Shown: piece after piece, positions 34,363 to 43,069 of the stretch
Position numbering within the stretch: the stretch's first letter is position 1
Layout of the letters: every line of letters starts with the position of its first letter
Assembly (NCBI RefSeq): GCF_021129195.1
Contig: NZ_JAJOHW010000030.1
Coordinates: 1-64,000 of the forward strand
Reading direction: 5' to 3'
DNA length: 64,000 nt
From: Chromobacterium aquaticum
GTDB taxonomy: Bacteria > Pseudomonadota > Gammaproteobacteria > Burkholderiales > Chromobacteriaceae
Notes under the pieces: generated by a model
Database searches by the model: none
Told to the model about the DNA's origin: nothing
Seen by the model: the letters and a program-made list of their open reading frames with translations, nothing else
Translations under genes and position numbers: made by a program

Positions 34363-36324
34363 ACGAAAGTGGGACGGAGGCGGTACGGGCGTCCCATCTT
34401 CCTGGATAATCCTCTCCCAGGCCTTCAGCCGCCGCTGCACCGTGTCCCGCCACTTGATCGGATCCCCCACCTGGTACCTTTCTATAAAACGCCCAAGCGC
34501 ATCGGTGCGATTGTATACCAGTTGGCGGCAAGCTTCGATGCTGGTGCCGCGCAGCGGGTAGATGGCTAAGTGCTTGAGCATGTTCATCACTTTCCTGGGC
34601 GAGCGGCCGGTCAGGTCGGCGATCTCAGTGCCGAAGATGTACTGCCGCAGGAAGCGGTCGACATCCGCTTTGCGCACCCTGGAGCCTTGGTGCTTCTGGT
34701 TGCCCAGCTTGTGCGAGCGGATGTAGTCGTTCTGCGTTAGCCAGTACGCGACCTGCTGCTTAACCCCTAGTACCTCTGCTAGCTCTGGAATGGTGACCCA
34801 GTTGGCTCGATCGGTCGGCAGGCGGGCTCGCCACAGCTGGAGGTCCTTACGTTTGAACACCCAGCGGGTGATCCCAGTCTTGCCGATGAGAATGGCGCAG
34901 ACGGGCAGCTTGCCGGCCTGGACCTCCTCAACCAGCGACACGACCTCATCGGCATTCCACTGCCAATAGTGCAGCACGTCGGCCAGCGAAGTTTCGTCCT
35001 CCTCAAGGGAGTAGACCCGCGGCAGCTCCTCGCCGTACTCCGCTAGCTGATAGACCTCCGAGCTGGAAATGCACCACGGCAGCAAGGGCTGGTCGTTGAC
35101 TCGGCGGGCGGAGGGGAACAGCAACTTCAGGATCCGTCGCATCCGCACCTTGCCCAGACCCAGCACCTCCATGGCCTTGGTCATAGTGATTTCCCCGGCG
35201 AGCGCTTCCTCCATCTGGAGCAGCCGGTCTTTGCGCACCATCAGGAAGCGGCGCCCGGTGTGGCTGATGGTTTCCTGGCCCTCCAGTTGACCGGAGCGGA
35301 TCAGGTAGCGCAGCCGCGCCATGGAGATGCCGAGTCGATCAGCTGCGGCTTTGCCGGGAATCCACTGAATGTTTTCCAGGACCTCGAGGGTGAACCGGCG
35401 ATTCCGTCTGGCCACACCGCCTTTCCAGCGCTGCGTCACCCACTGTTCGAAAGCCTCGCGCATTGGGAGATAAACGCCATCGCGCAGGCCGCCATCGTAA
35501 AGGTAACGATAAGCCTCCTGAAACACGGCATTCAGGCTGATCTGTGGATCTCCACTGGACGTCTGCAGCGTGTCGAGCGCTGCATGGAATTTCTCGGGCC
35601 AGAAAACCAGCACCTCCGCCGCCAATGAGGTGATGGGCCAAGATACTTCCAGCAAGCCCGCATTCATGATTTTGAGTGGCTTGAGCGTGGCGACCGGATT
35701 CAGATAAGTGCCCAGGTAGCGGATCAGTCGCTGGGTCTGCTCCAGGGAGAGCCCTTGGAAGGGATAGCCATGCGCTTGTGGAGCTGATTGCTGCAACAGC
35801 ATCTGTTCCAGCGTTTCCGCCAGCAGGATCGCGGCCGCAGGCGCTTCTTCCGGAATCTCCCGACGCAGATCGGCGCCGCAGTTGCAACGGAGCAGGCTGT
35901 CCCGGTGCCAGGTCAGTGACTCGCCGCAACTGGAGCAGTGGTCCACCAGCCAGGTGCCGTGTTTGGGGCAGGTGTCGAAATACAGCAGCTCCCAGCCGAT
36001 CCGCCACCTAGCCTCCTCCGCCAGGCAGTACGGGCAGTGCCGGGCAAAGCGTCGGTTCCAAATGCTGGGCTGATGTCGCCCCAACTGGGCCACGTGGCGA
36101 ACATGGCGATGCAGCTCCGGATAAAGCGGGTCGGGGGGCAGCAGCTGTTGCTGTAGCAGGGCCTCCGGGGTGAAGGCGATGCCGAGCTGCTCCAGGTCCC
36201 GCAGGTTCATGAAGTTGGCCTCAGCCAGTCGGAACAGATAGCCGATAGGCCCCTCGGTTCGCGTTGGGTGAGGCCGGATCAGCAAGTTGGGGGCATCTTG
36301 CTGGGGGATGGTGCTGTCATGCAT
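34348..36324 (-). CDS. tnsD: Tn7-like target-selection protein, TniQ/TnsD family
   Basis: A 658-residue protein starting at ATG 36324 with GGAGG eight bases upstream, overlapping the tnsC-like stop. The N-terminal TniQ domain (EGPIGYLFRLAEANFMNLRD) is followed by a zinc-binding block at about residues 90-160: CPYCLAEEARW, DTCPKHGTWL, CSSCGESL, CNCG. The long C-terminal half has several predicted DNA-binding helices (ADRLGISMARLRYLIRSGQ, LAEVLGVKQQVAYWLTQNDY). Length and layout fit TnsD, which directs insertion to a fixed chromosomal site, rather than the short TniQ of CRISPR-associated elements. No TnsE gene is seen. The attachment site it recognises is unknown. Confidence 0.85.
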   Translation of the reverse strand: MHDSTIPQQDAPNLLIRPHPTRTEGPIGYLFRLAEANFMNLRDLEQLGIAFTPEALLQQQLLPPDPLYPELHRHVRHVAQLGRHQPSIWNRRFARHCPYCLAEEARWRIGWELLYFDTCPKHGTWLVDHCSSCGESLTWHRDSLLRCNCGADLRREIPEEAPAAAILLAETLEQMLLQQSAPQAHGYPFQGLSLEQTQRLIRYLGTYLNPVATLKPLKIMNAGLLEVSWPITSLAAEVLVFWPEKFHAALDTLQTSSGDPQISLNAVFQEAYRYLYDGGLRDGVYLPMREAFEQWVTQRWKGGVARRNRRFTLEVLENIQWIPGKAAADRLGISMARLRYLIRSGQLEGQETISHTGRRFLMVRKDRLLQMEEALAGEITMTKAMEVLGLGKVRMRRILKLLFPSARRVNDQPLLPWCISSSEVYQLAEYGEELPRVYSLEEDETSLADVLHYWQWNADEVVSLVEEVQAGKLPVCAILIGKTGITRWVFKRKDLQLWRARLPTDRANWVTIPELAEVLGVKQQVAYWLTQNDYIRSHKLGNQKHQGSRVRKADVDRFLRQYIFGTEIADLTGRSPRKVMNMLKHLAIYPLRGTSIEACRQLVYNRTDALGRFIERYQVGDPIKWRDTVQRRLKAWERIIQEDGTPVPPPSHFRLEPR

Positions 36325-37363
36325 GGATCACGCCTCCTTTGCTCTGATGTAGGCCCAGTTTGATGGCTACCGGCGAGCCGACTGGGTCCTTGCGGGTATG
36401 CGGGTAGAACATTTCGCCGGGGCGAGTGAGGGGGCGTAGCAACGACTCGGGATGGAAGGGATTCAGCGTGTCAGGCACGTCTTTCCAGATCCGCTCGCGA
36501 AAACTGGCGCCCAGCACATCCAGCGACAGCGTGTTGAGGCCGGCCAGGTTGGCGGCGCAGACCGCGCCCTCCAGCAGCTTGATGGTGTAATCGAGCAGCC
36601 CGAAGCTAGCGGTGTGGATACGCCGCGCCAGGTTGGCCTCATGCAAGGGAATCTCGCAGCCCAGCGGCAGGCAGGGGGCGATGCCTTTGAGCAGCCCCCG
36701 GTATTCCAAGAAATCTGCCTCATCATCGAGCTGGAACGGATCCATGGGGATGCACTGCGAGAAGCGGCGCGACAACTGTTCGTTGCTGCGGATCACCAGC
36801 TCGGCTGCCGATAGCCCGCACGCCACCATGCCTACGCCGGTACTCTCCAGCAGATTCTTCAGCCAATCGGTGACATCCCGAAATGCTGTCGCGCTGGGGG
36901 TATAGAACAGATGCTGGAACTCATCGATCAGCAGCAACTCCACGCCGCATTGGGAGAAGAAGTCGACCAGCCGGGTGGTTTTCTCGGGGGCGGTGCCGCG
37001 GTGCGACTTGCGGTCCCCCATGGCCTCCAGGATGGCGCCGGCGAGACTGCGCACCGTCGGCGACGACGGCACGCGCACGATGAGGACCGGAATTCGAGTG
37101 CGCTGCGTCTCGAAACTGCGTGGTGACTGGGCTTCATACGCCCGGAGGACGGTGCTTTTGCCGGCGCCGGAGGGGCCGATCAACAGCACGCCGCCGCCCA
37201 TGCCATGCGCGCGGCGACGGTGATGCAGTTCGGCGATCTGGAACAGCGCGTGGCGAAAGCGTTGGTGGTAGATGGGTTCCAGCTGCAGTTTGTAGCCCAG
37301 CACCTTGTCGGACGTGTAGCCGGCGTTCGGAGCGAATTGCCGCATCAAGTCGAGAGGATCCAT
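36317..37363 (-). CDS. tnsC: Tn7-like transposition regulator ATPase
   Basis: A 348-residue AAA ATPase. ATG 37363 is preferred because GGAGG lies six bases upstream and it overlaps the tnsB stop. Walker A is GPSGAGKST (about residue 62), Walker B is LLLIDEFQHLF and the sensor region is VGMVACGLSAAELVIRSNEQ. In Tn7-like elements this protein links target choice (TniQ/TnsD) with the TnsAB transposase. The last ~60 residues (PDTLNPFHPESLLRPLTRPG) may contact TnsA/TnsB. Confidence 0.9.
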   Translation of the reverse strand: MDPLDLMRQFAPNAGYTSDKVLGYKLQLEPIYHQRFRHALFQIAELHHRRRAHGMGGGVLLIGPSGAGKSTVLRAYEAQSPRSFETQRTRIPVLIVRVPSSPTVRSLAGAILEAMGDRKSHRGTAPEKTTRLVDFFSQCGVELLLIDEFQHLFYTPSATAFRDVTDWLKNLLESTGVGMVACGLSAAELVIRSNEQLSRRFSQCIPMDPFQLDDEADFLEYRGLLKGIAPCLPLGCEIPLHEANLARRIHTASFGLLDYTIKLLEGAVCAANLAGLNTLSLDVLGASFRERIWKDVPDTLNPFHPESLLRPLTRPGEMFYPHTRKDPVGSPVAIKLGLHQSKGGVIHA

Positions 37364-39327
37364 CACGCGCCTCCCTTCTTGGCCGATACCGTCAGCTCCG
37401 GCAGCTCATCCTGCAGTCCGTCCGGCAGGGCTTCTGGAACGGGGACTTTGCGGGTTTTGACGGGTTTTCTGGCGGCGACCAGCGGATCCTGTTTTTCCAG
37501 CACCGCCTCGCTGTTGAGGTTGAACTGGCGCGCGCCGGACTTTCGGTAGCCCATCTTCTTGTGCTGCAACGCCGCCTGCGCCAACTCCAGGATTTCGCGT
37601 TTCGCCTCCAGCAGCTCGGGCGTGTTGCACAGCTCGCCGAAGCGCTTGCTGGCATGGGCGCGGATGGTGCGGTGCATTTCCCGAGGTAGACCTTCGGCGT
37701 ATTCCATGTCCCGCGCCGGAACGCGCAGATACGCCTTGCTGTCCGGATCCAGCACATGAATATGGCCGACATCATCCTCGTAGGTCTTGATCTCCACGGG
37801 AACGTTTTTGCCGAAGCGCCGGCGGATCAACTGCACGTGATGGTCGTTGTAATGCAGGCCCTCGAACTCGATGCCGTAGTGGAACAGCGTCCGGCTCGCC
37901 GGAATACCGGCGATCAGCTCCAACTGCTGCGGGTCGGTGGGCAGCGCAATTGGCGTCCGATTGGCTGACTCCTGCCAGCGATCCAATGGCCGACCCTTGA
38001 TGCCACGGTGCGGCGTGACGTTGTAGACATCGACAATCCAGCGCACCAGTAAATGTGTCAGCGTGGCCATGTCTAGACAGGCCTGCTTTTCTGATGGGTA
38101 GTCGCCGCGCTCCTTCGGATTGGAAAACGTGGTGCCCGGCAAGGTGTGGATGAGGTCTACATTTTGAGTGCGGATAAATCGCTCGATTGCCCCCTTTTGC
38201 CACGATACCTTCGAGCCGCAGAACAGCATCACGATGCTCATTTCCAGGCAGGCCTGTTCAAAGCCGGTGCTGTGCAGATCCGGGCCATTGTCGACGGCGA
38301 CCAACTGCGGGATGCCGTAGGCCGGCCACGGGTGCTTGATATCAGCCCACTGACTGAGTAGAGCCTCCTTGGGCAGGATGGCCCGCCGCAGGCACTGCAA
38401 CAGCGAGTTGGCGGAGGGCGCGCCGATGCTGATATAGAAGCCGACGATCATCCGGGAGTACTGGTCGATCGCCACGGTAATCCACGGCCGGCCCAATGCT
38501 AGCCCTGTCACCAGGTCAATGATGATGAGGTCTAACGGCGTGTGATCGATCTCGATCCGTTCCAGGATGGCCTGGGTATTCACACGGCCGATCGCGACGC
38601 GGTATTTCATGCGGACAGCTTCGGCGCCCTCGCGGGCCAGATCGACCAGATCCTGCTGTAGCGCCTCCAGCCAGCGATATACCGTGGTGCGGCCGGGGCA
38701 TTTCAACTGCTCATGAGGGGATAGCGTCTGATTGATGGCCTCGGTACGCGCCTTCATCCGCTGGTAGACCGCCAGCTTCGGCAGCTTGTTGTCGGTGAGA
38801 TAAACCTCGGCGATGACCTGCTCGAACAACTGATAGCCTGGTTTGGTCTGGTGGATAGACTCTGGCCGATTCCAGGGGATCAGCTTCAGAATCGAGCGGG
38901 TGGTCCGGTAGCGCCGCCACCAGTCCGCTACCGTCGCGGCACAAGGAGGATGCGCATCGCCGATCTCGCCGGCCAGCTGATGGATGCGAGCCTCCCAGAC
39001 CGACCTGTTGTACGGTGTGTGGTCGGGGTCGATGCCCTGCAGATAATGCAGGCGGCGCCGAGCGATGGCCTGGAGTTTGAGTGGATAGGTCGACAGATCG
39101 CGCGGCGTCACGAGATAGATCGCCTCGCCGAGATTGGCCAATGACGCCTCGTTGATGATCCATGCCTGCGACTGCCAGCGTTGCAGGATTTCTGCGGAGG
39201 TCAGTGTCAGAACCTCGCCTTCATCTGAGAGCAGTTGCAGCTTGCCGCTGGCCAAGCGGCGGTCCAGCTGCCAGCGAGTCTGTCCCTGCAGGAAGCCCAG
39301 GCCGCGCTTAAAAGTAAATCGTTGCAT
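37363..39327 (-). CDS. tnsB: Tn7-like DDE transposase
   Basis: A 654-residue transposase overlapping tnsA by 20 bases. After N-terminal DNA-binding domains comes the RNase H-fold core: RIEIDHTPLDLIIID (first Asp), QLVAVDNGPDLHS (second Asp) and WQKGAIERFIRTQN (Glu). The C-terminal Mu-type beta-barrel region follows (GLHYNDHHVQLIRRRFGKN), and the last part is basic. It would bind the repeats at the element ends and join the 3' ends to target DNA. No frameshift or missing catalytic residue is seen, so it may be active. Confidence 0.93.
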   Translation of the reverse strand: MQRFTFKRGLGFLQGQTRWQLDRRLASGKLQLLSDEGEVLTLTSAEILQRWQSQAWIINEASLANLGEAIYLVTPRDLSTYPLKLQAIARRRLHYLQGIDPDHTPYNRSVWEARIHQLAGEIGDAHPPCAATVADWWRRYRTTRSILKLIPWNRPESIHQTKPGYQLFEQVIAEVYLTDNKLPKLAVYQRMKARTEAINQTLSPHEQLKCPGRTTVYRWLEALQQDLVDLAREGAEAVRMKYRVAIGRVNTQAILERIEIDHTPLDLIIIDLVTGLALGRPWITVAIDQYSRMIVGFYISIGAPSANSLLQCLRRAILPKEALLSQWADIKHPWPAYGIPQLVAVDNGPDLHSTGFEQACLEMSIVMLFCGSKVSWQKGAIERFIRTQNVDLIHTLPGTTFSNPKERGDYPSEKQACLDMATLTHLLVRWIVDVYNVTPHRGIKGRPLDRWQESANRTPIALPTDPQQLELIAGIPASRTLFHYGIEFEGLHYNDHHVQLIRRRFGKNVPVEIKTYEDDVGHIHVLDPDSKAYLRVPARDMEYAEGLPREMHRTIRAHASKRFGELCNTPELLEAKREILELAQAALQHKKMGYRKSGARQFNLNSEAVLEKQDPLVAARKPVKTRKVPVPEALPDGLQDELPELTVSAKKGGA

Positions 39328-39946
39328 GGCGCTCTCCCGCAGGTAGTTGAACGGGGGACGCCGGCGCGAGGGGCTGTGTCAGGTCGACGTAGAGCCGGGC
39401 TTGCGCGATCAGGGTGTCGGTGACGTCTGAACCGAACCGCTCCAGGCATTGCGCCAAGGGGATGGATTCGGTCTGAGAGAAGGCAGCAGCCAGCTGGCTG
39501 CGGGTTGGGAGGGGGCTCGCGGGATGGTTGTAGCGGTACAGCAGCTGTTTCAGATTACTGAACTGTGGCTCCTGCTGGATTTCCTTATCGGTCAAAAGCC
39601 GATAATCCAGACCTTGCGCCAACAGCTGTTCGGCAATCTGGCGGTATTTCGCTTTGACCTGGGGGCGGCTTAGTTCGGATGAGGGCTTGATCTCAATGAG
39701 CAACGCCCGTTCATCGTTCAGCGAGACCCGCAGATCCGGGATATAGGCGCGCATGGCCTCCCCGTCCCAGTAGACCAATTCTTCGGGTTGCTCCTGGTAG
39801 ATCATCACGCCGGGTGACAGCTCCAGCAACAGCAGGGCATCGCGTTCCAGCAGCGACTCCCATGCCACCATCTGCTTCATTTTCTTGGAGGGGAAATAGC
39901 CACGGATGTGCCTACCCCGACGGGTGACGACTCGTCGTACTCGCAT
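39308..39946 (-). CDS. tnsA: Tn7-like endonuclease
   Basis: A 212-residue protein from ATG 39946 (MRVRRVVTRRGRHIRGYFPS), which has GGGAG a few bases upstream; the frame is open further but lacks similarity. The restriction-enzyme-like active site is visible as WESLLERDAL (Glu34), YIPDLRV (Asp71) and LLIEIKP (Glu85, Lys87). It would cut the 5' ends of the element, giving cut-and-paste movement together with TnsB. It is the first gene of the four-gene tns operon. Confidence 0.9.
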   Translation of the reverse strand: MRVRRVVTRRGRHIRGYFPSKKMKQMVAWESLLERDALLLLELSPGVMIYQEQPEELVYWDGEAMRAYIPDLRVSLNDERALLIEIKPSSELSRPQVKAKYRQIAEQLLAQGLDYRLLTDKEIQQEPQFSNLKQLLYRYNHPASPLPTRSQLAAAFSQTESIPLAQCLERFGSDVTDTLIAQARLYVDLTQPLAPASPVQLPAGERHATIYF

Positions 39947-40008
39947 CGTATTCTCCCGGCTGCGCCGGCAACACCTCTCCCTGCGCAGCCACGCATCTGT
40001 TGGAAAGT

Positions 40009-40070
40009 TGGCCAAAAATGGACGTGAGAATCCGCCGTTCAGTTGGAAACTGACCGTTTTTGGCCGAACA
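40009..40070. repeat. Probable Tn7-like right end with TnsB-type sites
   Basis: Two inverted copies of GGCCAAAAAYGG (at about 40010 and ending about 40066) flank a smaller palindrome, CAGTTGGAAACTG, just upstream of tnsA. Reading inward from the outside, the sequence begins TGTTCGGCCAAAAACGGTC, which fits the 5'-TGT start of Tn7-family ends if the terminus is at 40070. The matching left end and a 5-bp duplication (expected CAGTG) were not found in the window, so this assignment is tentative. Confidence 0.45.
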
Positions 40071-40126
40071 CAGTGGGGAATGGCTTGACCGCTAGGATGC
40101 GCGAGAAGATACTTTGCTTGTCGAGG

Positions 40127-40177
40127 GCAAAAGATTCGTCTTTTGCATCAAAGGGGTAGCCGTCAGGTTACCCTTTT
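40127..40177. terminator. Two adjacent hairpins outside the transposon end
   Basis: The first stem is GCAAAAGA-TTCG-TCTTTTGC (40127-40146, perfect). The second is AAAGGGGTAGCC-GTCA-GGTTACCCTTTT (40150-40177, one or two mismatches), followed by TTTTACATTT on the plus strand. The second resembles an intrinsic terminator reading rightward, but no plus-strand gene lies upstream within the tns operon. It may have belonged to the gene interrupted or flanked by the insertion. Confidence 0.45.
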
Positions 40178-40253
40178 ACATTTCTGATCCTCCTTCATGA
40201 TGAGGCTCCGTGAGATGAGCCCAATAGAGCATTTGTCTAGTGGCTCCTCTTTC

Positions 40254-40514
40254 TCAGCATGCTTCATGCGGGCTTGGGGCTGTTGAACGCACGTCCCAAA
40301 GCCATGACGCGACATCGCATGTCAGCGCATATCTCCCCCTTCTTCCTGGCAACGTGAAGATGCGAACCTCTAGTTTTCCTTGACGTATTGCCCTGTCAAA
40401 ACCGGCCCAGGTCTTGAAGCCCAAGGCTTGCCATAGCACTGCATCGCCCATCAAGGGCCCATAGGCATCCAGCAAGTTGCGCTGTAATTCGTCAAGGGAG
40501 GCAGAGGTAGTCAT
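40254..40514 (-). CDS. Small protein of unknown function
   Basis: An 86-residue protein starting MTTSASLDELQRNLLDAYGP. A section LWQALGFKTWAGFDRAIRQG looks like a helix-turn-helix and is followed by a basic strand (PGRRGRYALT), so a DNA-binding role is possible. It diverges from the next gene at 40603, suggesting a shared promoter region and possible autoregulation. The ribosome site is weak. No family is recognised. Confidence 0.5.
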   Translation of the reverse strand: MTTSASLDELQRNLLDAYGPLMGDAVLWQALGFKTWAGFDRAIRQGKLEVRIFTLPGRRGRYALTCDVASWLWDVRSTAPSPHEAC

Positions 40515-40602
40515 GGTCAGGTGAAATCAGATTGGACTAGGTATAGAGGAGTGATACCAAACTCTGTGGTAACGTGAAAGCGGCCATGAAAAGGGGAGTT
40601 TC

Positions 40603-41508
40603 ATGATACCAAGTGATGCAAAGCGGACGGGGCGCCCCCGCCAGTCGCCGGTCGATAGGTTGCGCGCCAAGCATTGGTACTACGCGGTTAAGTCGAGAAC
40701 CTCGCTTAGTGACTATCAGCTTGATCTATTCTTTCTGGAGAAGTTGGGGCGTCGGCCGAAAGATCCCCAGATGCGTAGCAGGATTTTCGAAACGATACGC
40801 TTGCATGGCACGCTTCCCTCTAATGGCAACCATCCCAAACGAGACTTCGATCTGATTCAACTGGTCGAGGAAGAGGCCGATTTTGTTGGTACGGCGGAGC
40901 TTTTCTACTCGCCATATTGGCAGTTGTTGACGCGAAATGACTTAGAGATTGACGTTTATCACGATATTGCGCAGGCTGCAATGAGTAGATTGGGGCTGGC
41001 ACGAGCGGATTATTACGGAGAAAAAGCATTCCAGATTTTATGCCGTCAGGCCCATGAAAAATTGATGCCGGATTTGTCGATGCCCAGCGCTTACGTCCGA
41101 GAAGTGTATGGGAAAATGCTGCAGGATATAATGAAAAGTAGCCCGCCGACATTGGACCACTTGGTCCTGCTAGGGGCTCTATTTCGTGAGGCGTACTTGG
41201 CTTGTTCTTTAGAGGTCGCCATTCAGATCAAGGAATGCTATTCTGATCTAATAGTCGAGTATATGTGCCAGGAATGGCTTTATCCGATTGCGTTTACATT
41301 GCAGGATATAGGTGAGGGTTATTTGGTTTTTTCACATACTTATGATTATATTTATGGGCCGGAGTTGAAGCCGCCCTATGATGACTGTCCTTTCGCTGTT
41401 GTTGAACGTCCAATATTCTACGCTGACAGTGTGGATGAGATGAATCGTCTGGGGAGGCAGTTTGCAGAATTGGAGCGGGAACGTTCATTGAAGGCCAGGT
41501 CTGACTAA
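40603..41508 (+). CDS. Hypothetical protein, 301 residues
   Basis: Starts at ATG 40603 with GGGGAG four bases upstream. The N-terminus (AKRTGRPRQSPVDRLRAKHW) is basic, and the rest is mainly helical without membrane segments or signal peptide. I recognise no family or catalytic motif. The GC content is lower than in the chromosomal genes. With the divergent 86-residue gene it could form a small cargo module next to the Tn7-like end, or be chromosomal accessory DNA. Confidence 0.6.
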   Translation: MIPSDAKRTGRPRQSPVDRLRAKHWYYAVKSRTSLSDYQLDLFFLEKLGRRPKDPQMRSRIFETIRLHGTLPSNGNHPKRDFDLIQLVEEEADFVGTAELFYSPYWQLLTRNDLEIDVYHDIAQAAMSRLGLARADYYGEKAFQILCRQAHEKLMPDLSMPSAYVREVYGKMLQDIMKSSPPTLDHLVLLGALFREAYLACSLEVAIQIKECYSDLIVEYMCQEWLYPIAFTLQDIGEGYLVFSHTYDYIYGPELKPPYDDCPFAVVERPIFYADSVDEMNRLGRQFAELERERSLKARSD

Positions 41509-41769
41509 GCTCGTAAGGATGCAATCGCTATATTAAAAGTACTTGGATTGGAATAATTCAAGGATGTTTGCATTCATATGGGAATGGCTAAGAAATAGGT
41601 TGGATTCGGCATTGCTTGTACAAGGCCTCCTCTATGCCTTTTCATTAATATTATTCGCCGAGGCATATCCTGTTGTTTGTGATAAAACAGTTCACTAACT
41701 TGTGTGTGGGGCTGAGTACTGATTGGTAGTGGCTGGGAGCATTTAGAAAATATGGGGAGTAAGCCTGCG

Positions 41770-42171
41770 ATGTCATTGCAAGATTGGGAATGGGGTGAGC
41801 GAACGCCGATAGAGCAGATCCAGGCAATCCGAGCGGGTTTGCCTACGAATCTACTGATGTCTGTTGTGGAGTGGTTGCAGGCACCTCCTCAGGTTATCGG
41901 AGATGTAGTCGGCATCTCCGTCCAGAAGGCCTTGCGGGCAAACGCATCGGGGCGGCCTCTGGATTCTGCTGCTAGTGAGCGCTTACTTCGCGTGATAAGC
42001 ATCGCCAGTGAGGTGCGTGAAACGCTGGGAAGTGATGAGCAGGCTCGAGAATGGTTGACTCGTTCTCATCAAGAGCTCGGCTGTGCGCCCATCAGTTTGC
42101 TGGATACCGCTCTCGGAGCCCAGATGGTGAGGCGGGTGCTTCAGTCTATTTCCTGGGGATTACCGATCTGA
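41770..42171 (+). CDS. Orphan MbcA/ParS/Xre-type antitoxin (DUF2384)
   Basis: A 133-residue protein from ATG 41770 (GGGGAG ten bases upstream); ATG 41752 is in frame. The C-terminal part has the DUF2384 pattern (SGRPLDSAASERLLRVISIA, AREWLTRSHQELGCAPISLL, DTALGAQMVRRVL). Such antitoxins are normally followed by a RES-domain toxin that destroys NAD. Here only about 70 bases remain before the convergent higA gene and no RES gene is present, so the antitoxin is an orphan, perhaps a remnant. The 240-bp gap upstream (41509-41751) is AT-rich and shows nothing else. Confidence 0.75.
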   Translation: MSLQDWEWGERTPIEQIQAIRAGLPTNLLMSVVEWLQAPPQVIGDVVGISVQKALRANASGRPLDSAASERLLRVISIASEVRETLGSDEQAREWLTRSHQELGCAPISLLDTALGAQMVRRVLQSISWGLPI

Positions 42172-42245
42172 AGCGGAAGGGACGCGGTGCCATCTGGTTA
42201 CAGGGTGATCAGACCAAGTCCCAACTCCCCGCTCGTGTTCCCTGG

Positions 42246-42524
42246 TCAGCGTATCAACAGCTTCCCAACATGCGGCCGTGGCTTCTGTTGCTCTTGCCAA
42301 AGCGCCCAGGCGGACTGCATACCTAGCCAGAGTTCAGGGCTGGTGCCTAAACTCTCTGCCAAGCGGAGGGCCATATCGGCACTAATGCCAGCATGACCGT
42401 GCAGAATGCGCGACAGCGCCGCACGGGTCACCCCAAGTTTCTGGGCAGCCTCTGTCACGCTGATGCCTTCAAGCCACTCCTGAAGGACCTCGCCAGGATG
42501 TGCAGGGTTGTGCATAGCAGGCAT
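42246..42524 (-). CDS. higA: HigA-family antitoxin
   Basis: A 92-residue protein from ATG 42524 ([20 protein letters not shown]), with AAAGGAG eight bases upstream. It shows the HigA helix-turn-helix ([20 protein letters not shown]) followed by [20 protein letters not shown]. The usual partner toxin HigB should lie directly upstream on the minus strand, but no HigB-like sequence can be found between 42525 and 42856. It is therefore an orphan. It may repress its own promoter or neighbours. Confidence 0.8.
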   Translation of the reverse strand: MPAMHNPAHPGEVLQEWLEGISVTEAAQKLGVTRAALSRILHGHAGISADMALRLAESLGTSPELWLGMQSAWALWQEQQKPRPHVGKLLIR

Positions 42525-42856
42525 GCTGATGACTCCTTTGGGTCTTTCCCAAGCTTTAATAGTAGCCGATGGCTTCATGCAAGCAATTGATTCAATATTC
42601 TATTTGAATTAAGTTGGCATTTCATTAATGCCTTAATGATATTTTGCCGATTGGGGGCGGACAGATGTGGCCGGCCTCTCAAAATCTGCCGTTCCTCATA
42701 TTCCCATTTTTGTGTCTCACGGGCCACGGTAGGCCTTTTCGACCAGCTGCTCATATAAGCTGGCAGATAAACGACCAAAGTTATACTAAAAAAAGACTAA
42801 TTAATGTACAATTTGTAGACTTTATCAATGCATAGAATAAGGCATCGACCAGTGTC
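42525..42856. promoter_or_regulatory. AT-rich divergent control region with candidate HigA operator
   Basis: This 332-bp gap separates divergent higA and the first gene of the phosphorothioation-like operon. An inverted repeat ATTCAA-N8-TTGAAT lies at 42590-42609 and is a candidate HigA operator. The stretch 42770-42840 is very AT-rich and should hold the operon promoter, but no single -35/-10 pair is convincing. A 67-codon frame (42575-42778, minus) is open but has no recognisable features. Confidence 0.4.
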
Positions 42857-43069
42857 ATGAAGGTACTATTTGATACTAAAACAGTACAAAAACTAGGACG
42901 AATAGTCCTCAGTGACACACTGTTACGAAACGCGGGTCTACAAGAGGGAGACCCCGTGGACATCTACTTTGATGTGACCAGCAAGCACATCATCATTCAG
43001 CGGGCTGGAAGCCCTGCTGCAGAGACACTCCCTGTGGAGAGCGTCCAGCGCAAGAGGAACAAGAAATGA
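42857..43069 (+). CDS. AbrB/SpoVT-like small DNA-binding protein
   Basis: A 70-residue protein. Residues 1-50 match the swapped-hairpin AbrB fold (VQKLGRIVLSDTLLRNAGLQ, then EGDPVDIYFDVTSKHIIIQR). The tail is basic (VQRKRNKK). Such proteins are transition-state regulators or MazE-type antitoxins. It is the first gene of the six-gene operon, and its stop overlaps the ATG of the DUF4007 gene, so it is probably the operon's own regulator. The ribosome site is weak (AAGG about 14 bases upstream). Confidence 0.7.
   Translation: MKVLFDTKTVQKLGRIVLSDTLLRNAGLQEGDPVDIYFDVTSKHIIIQRAGSPAAETLPVESVQRKRNKK

Noticed and set aside
34348-40070. CRISPR-associated Tn7-like transposon
   Set aside because: No cas genes or repeat-spacer array near; the TniQ protein is long and TnsD-like, not the short form used with Cascade or Cas12k.
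42575-42778. A 67-codon minus-strand frame upstream of higA as a possible toxin
   Set aside because: It shows no HigB features and no good start; position alone is not enough.
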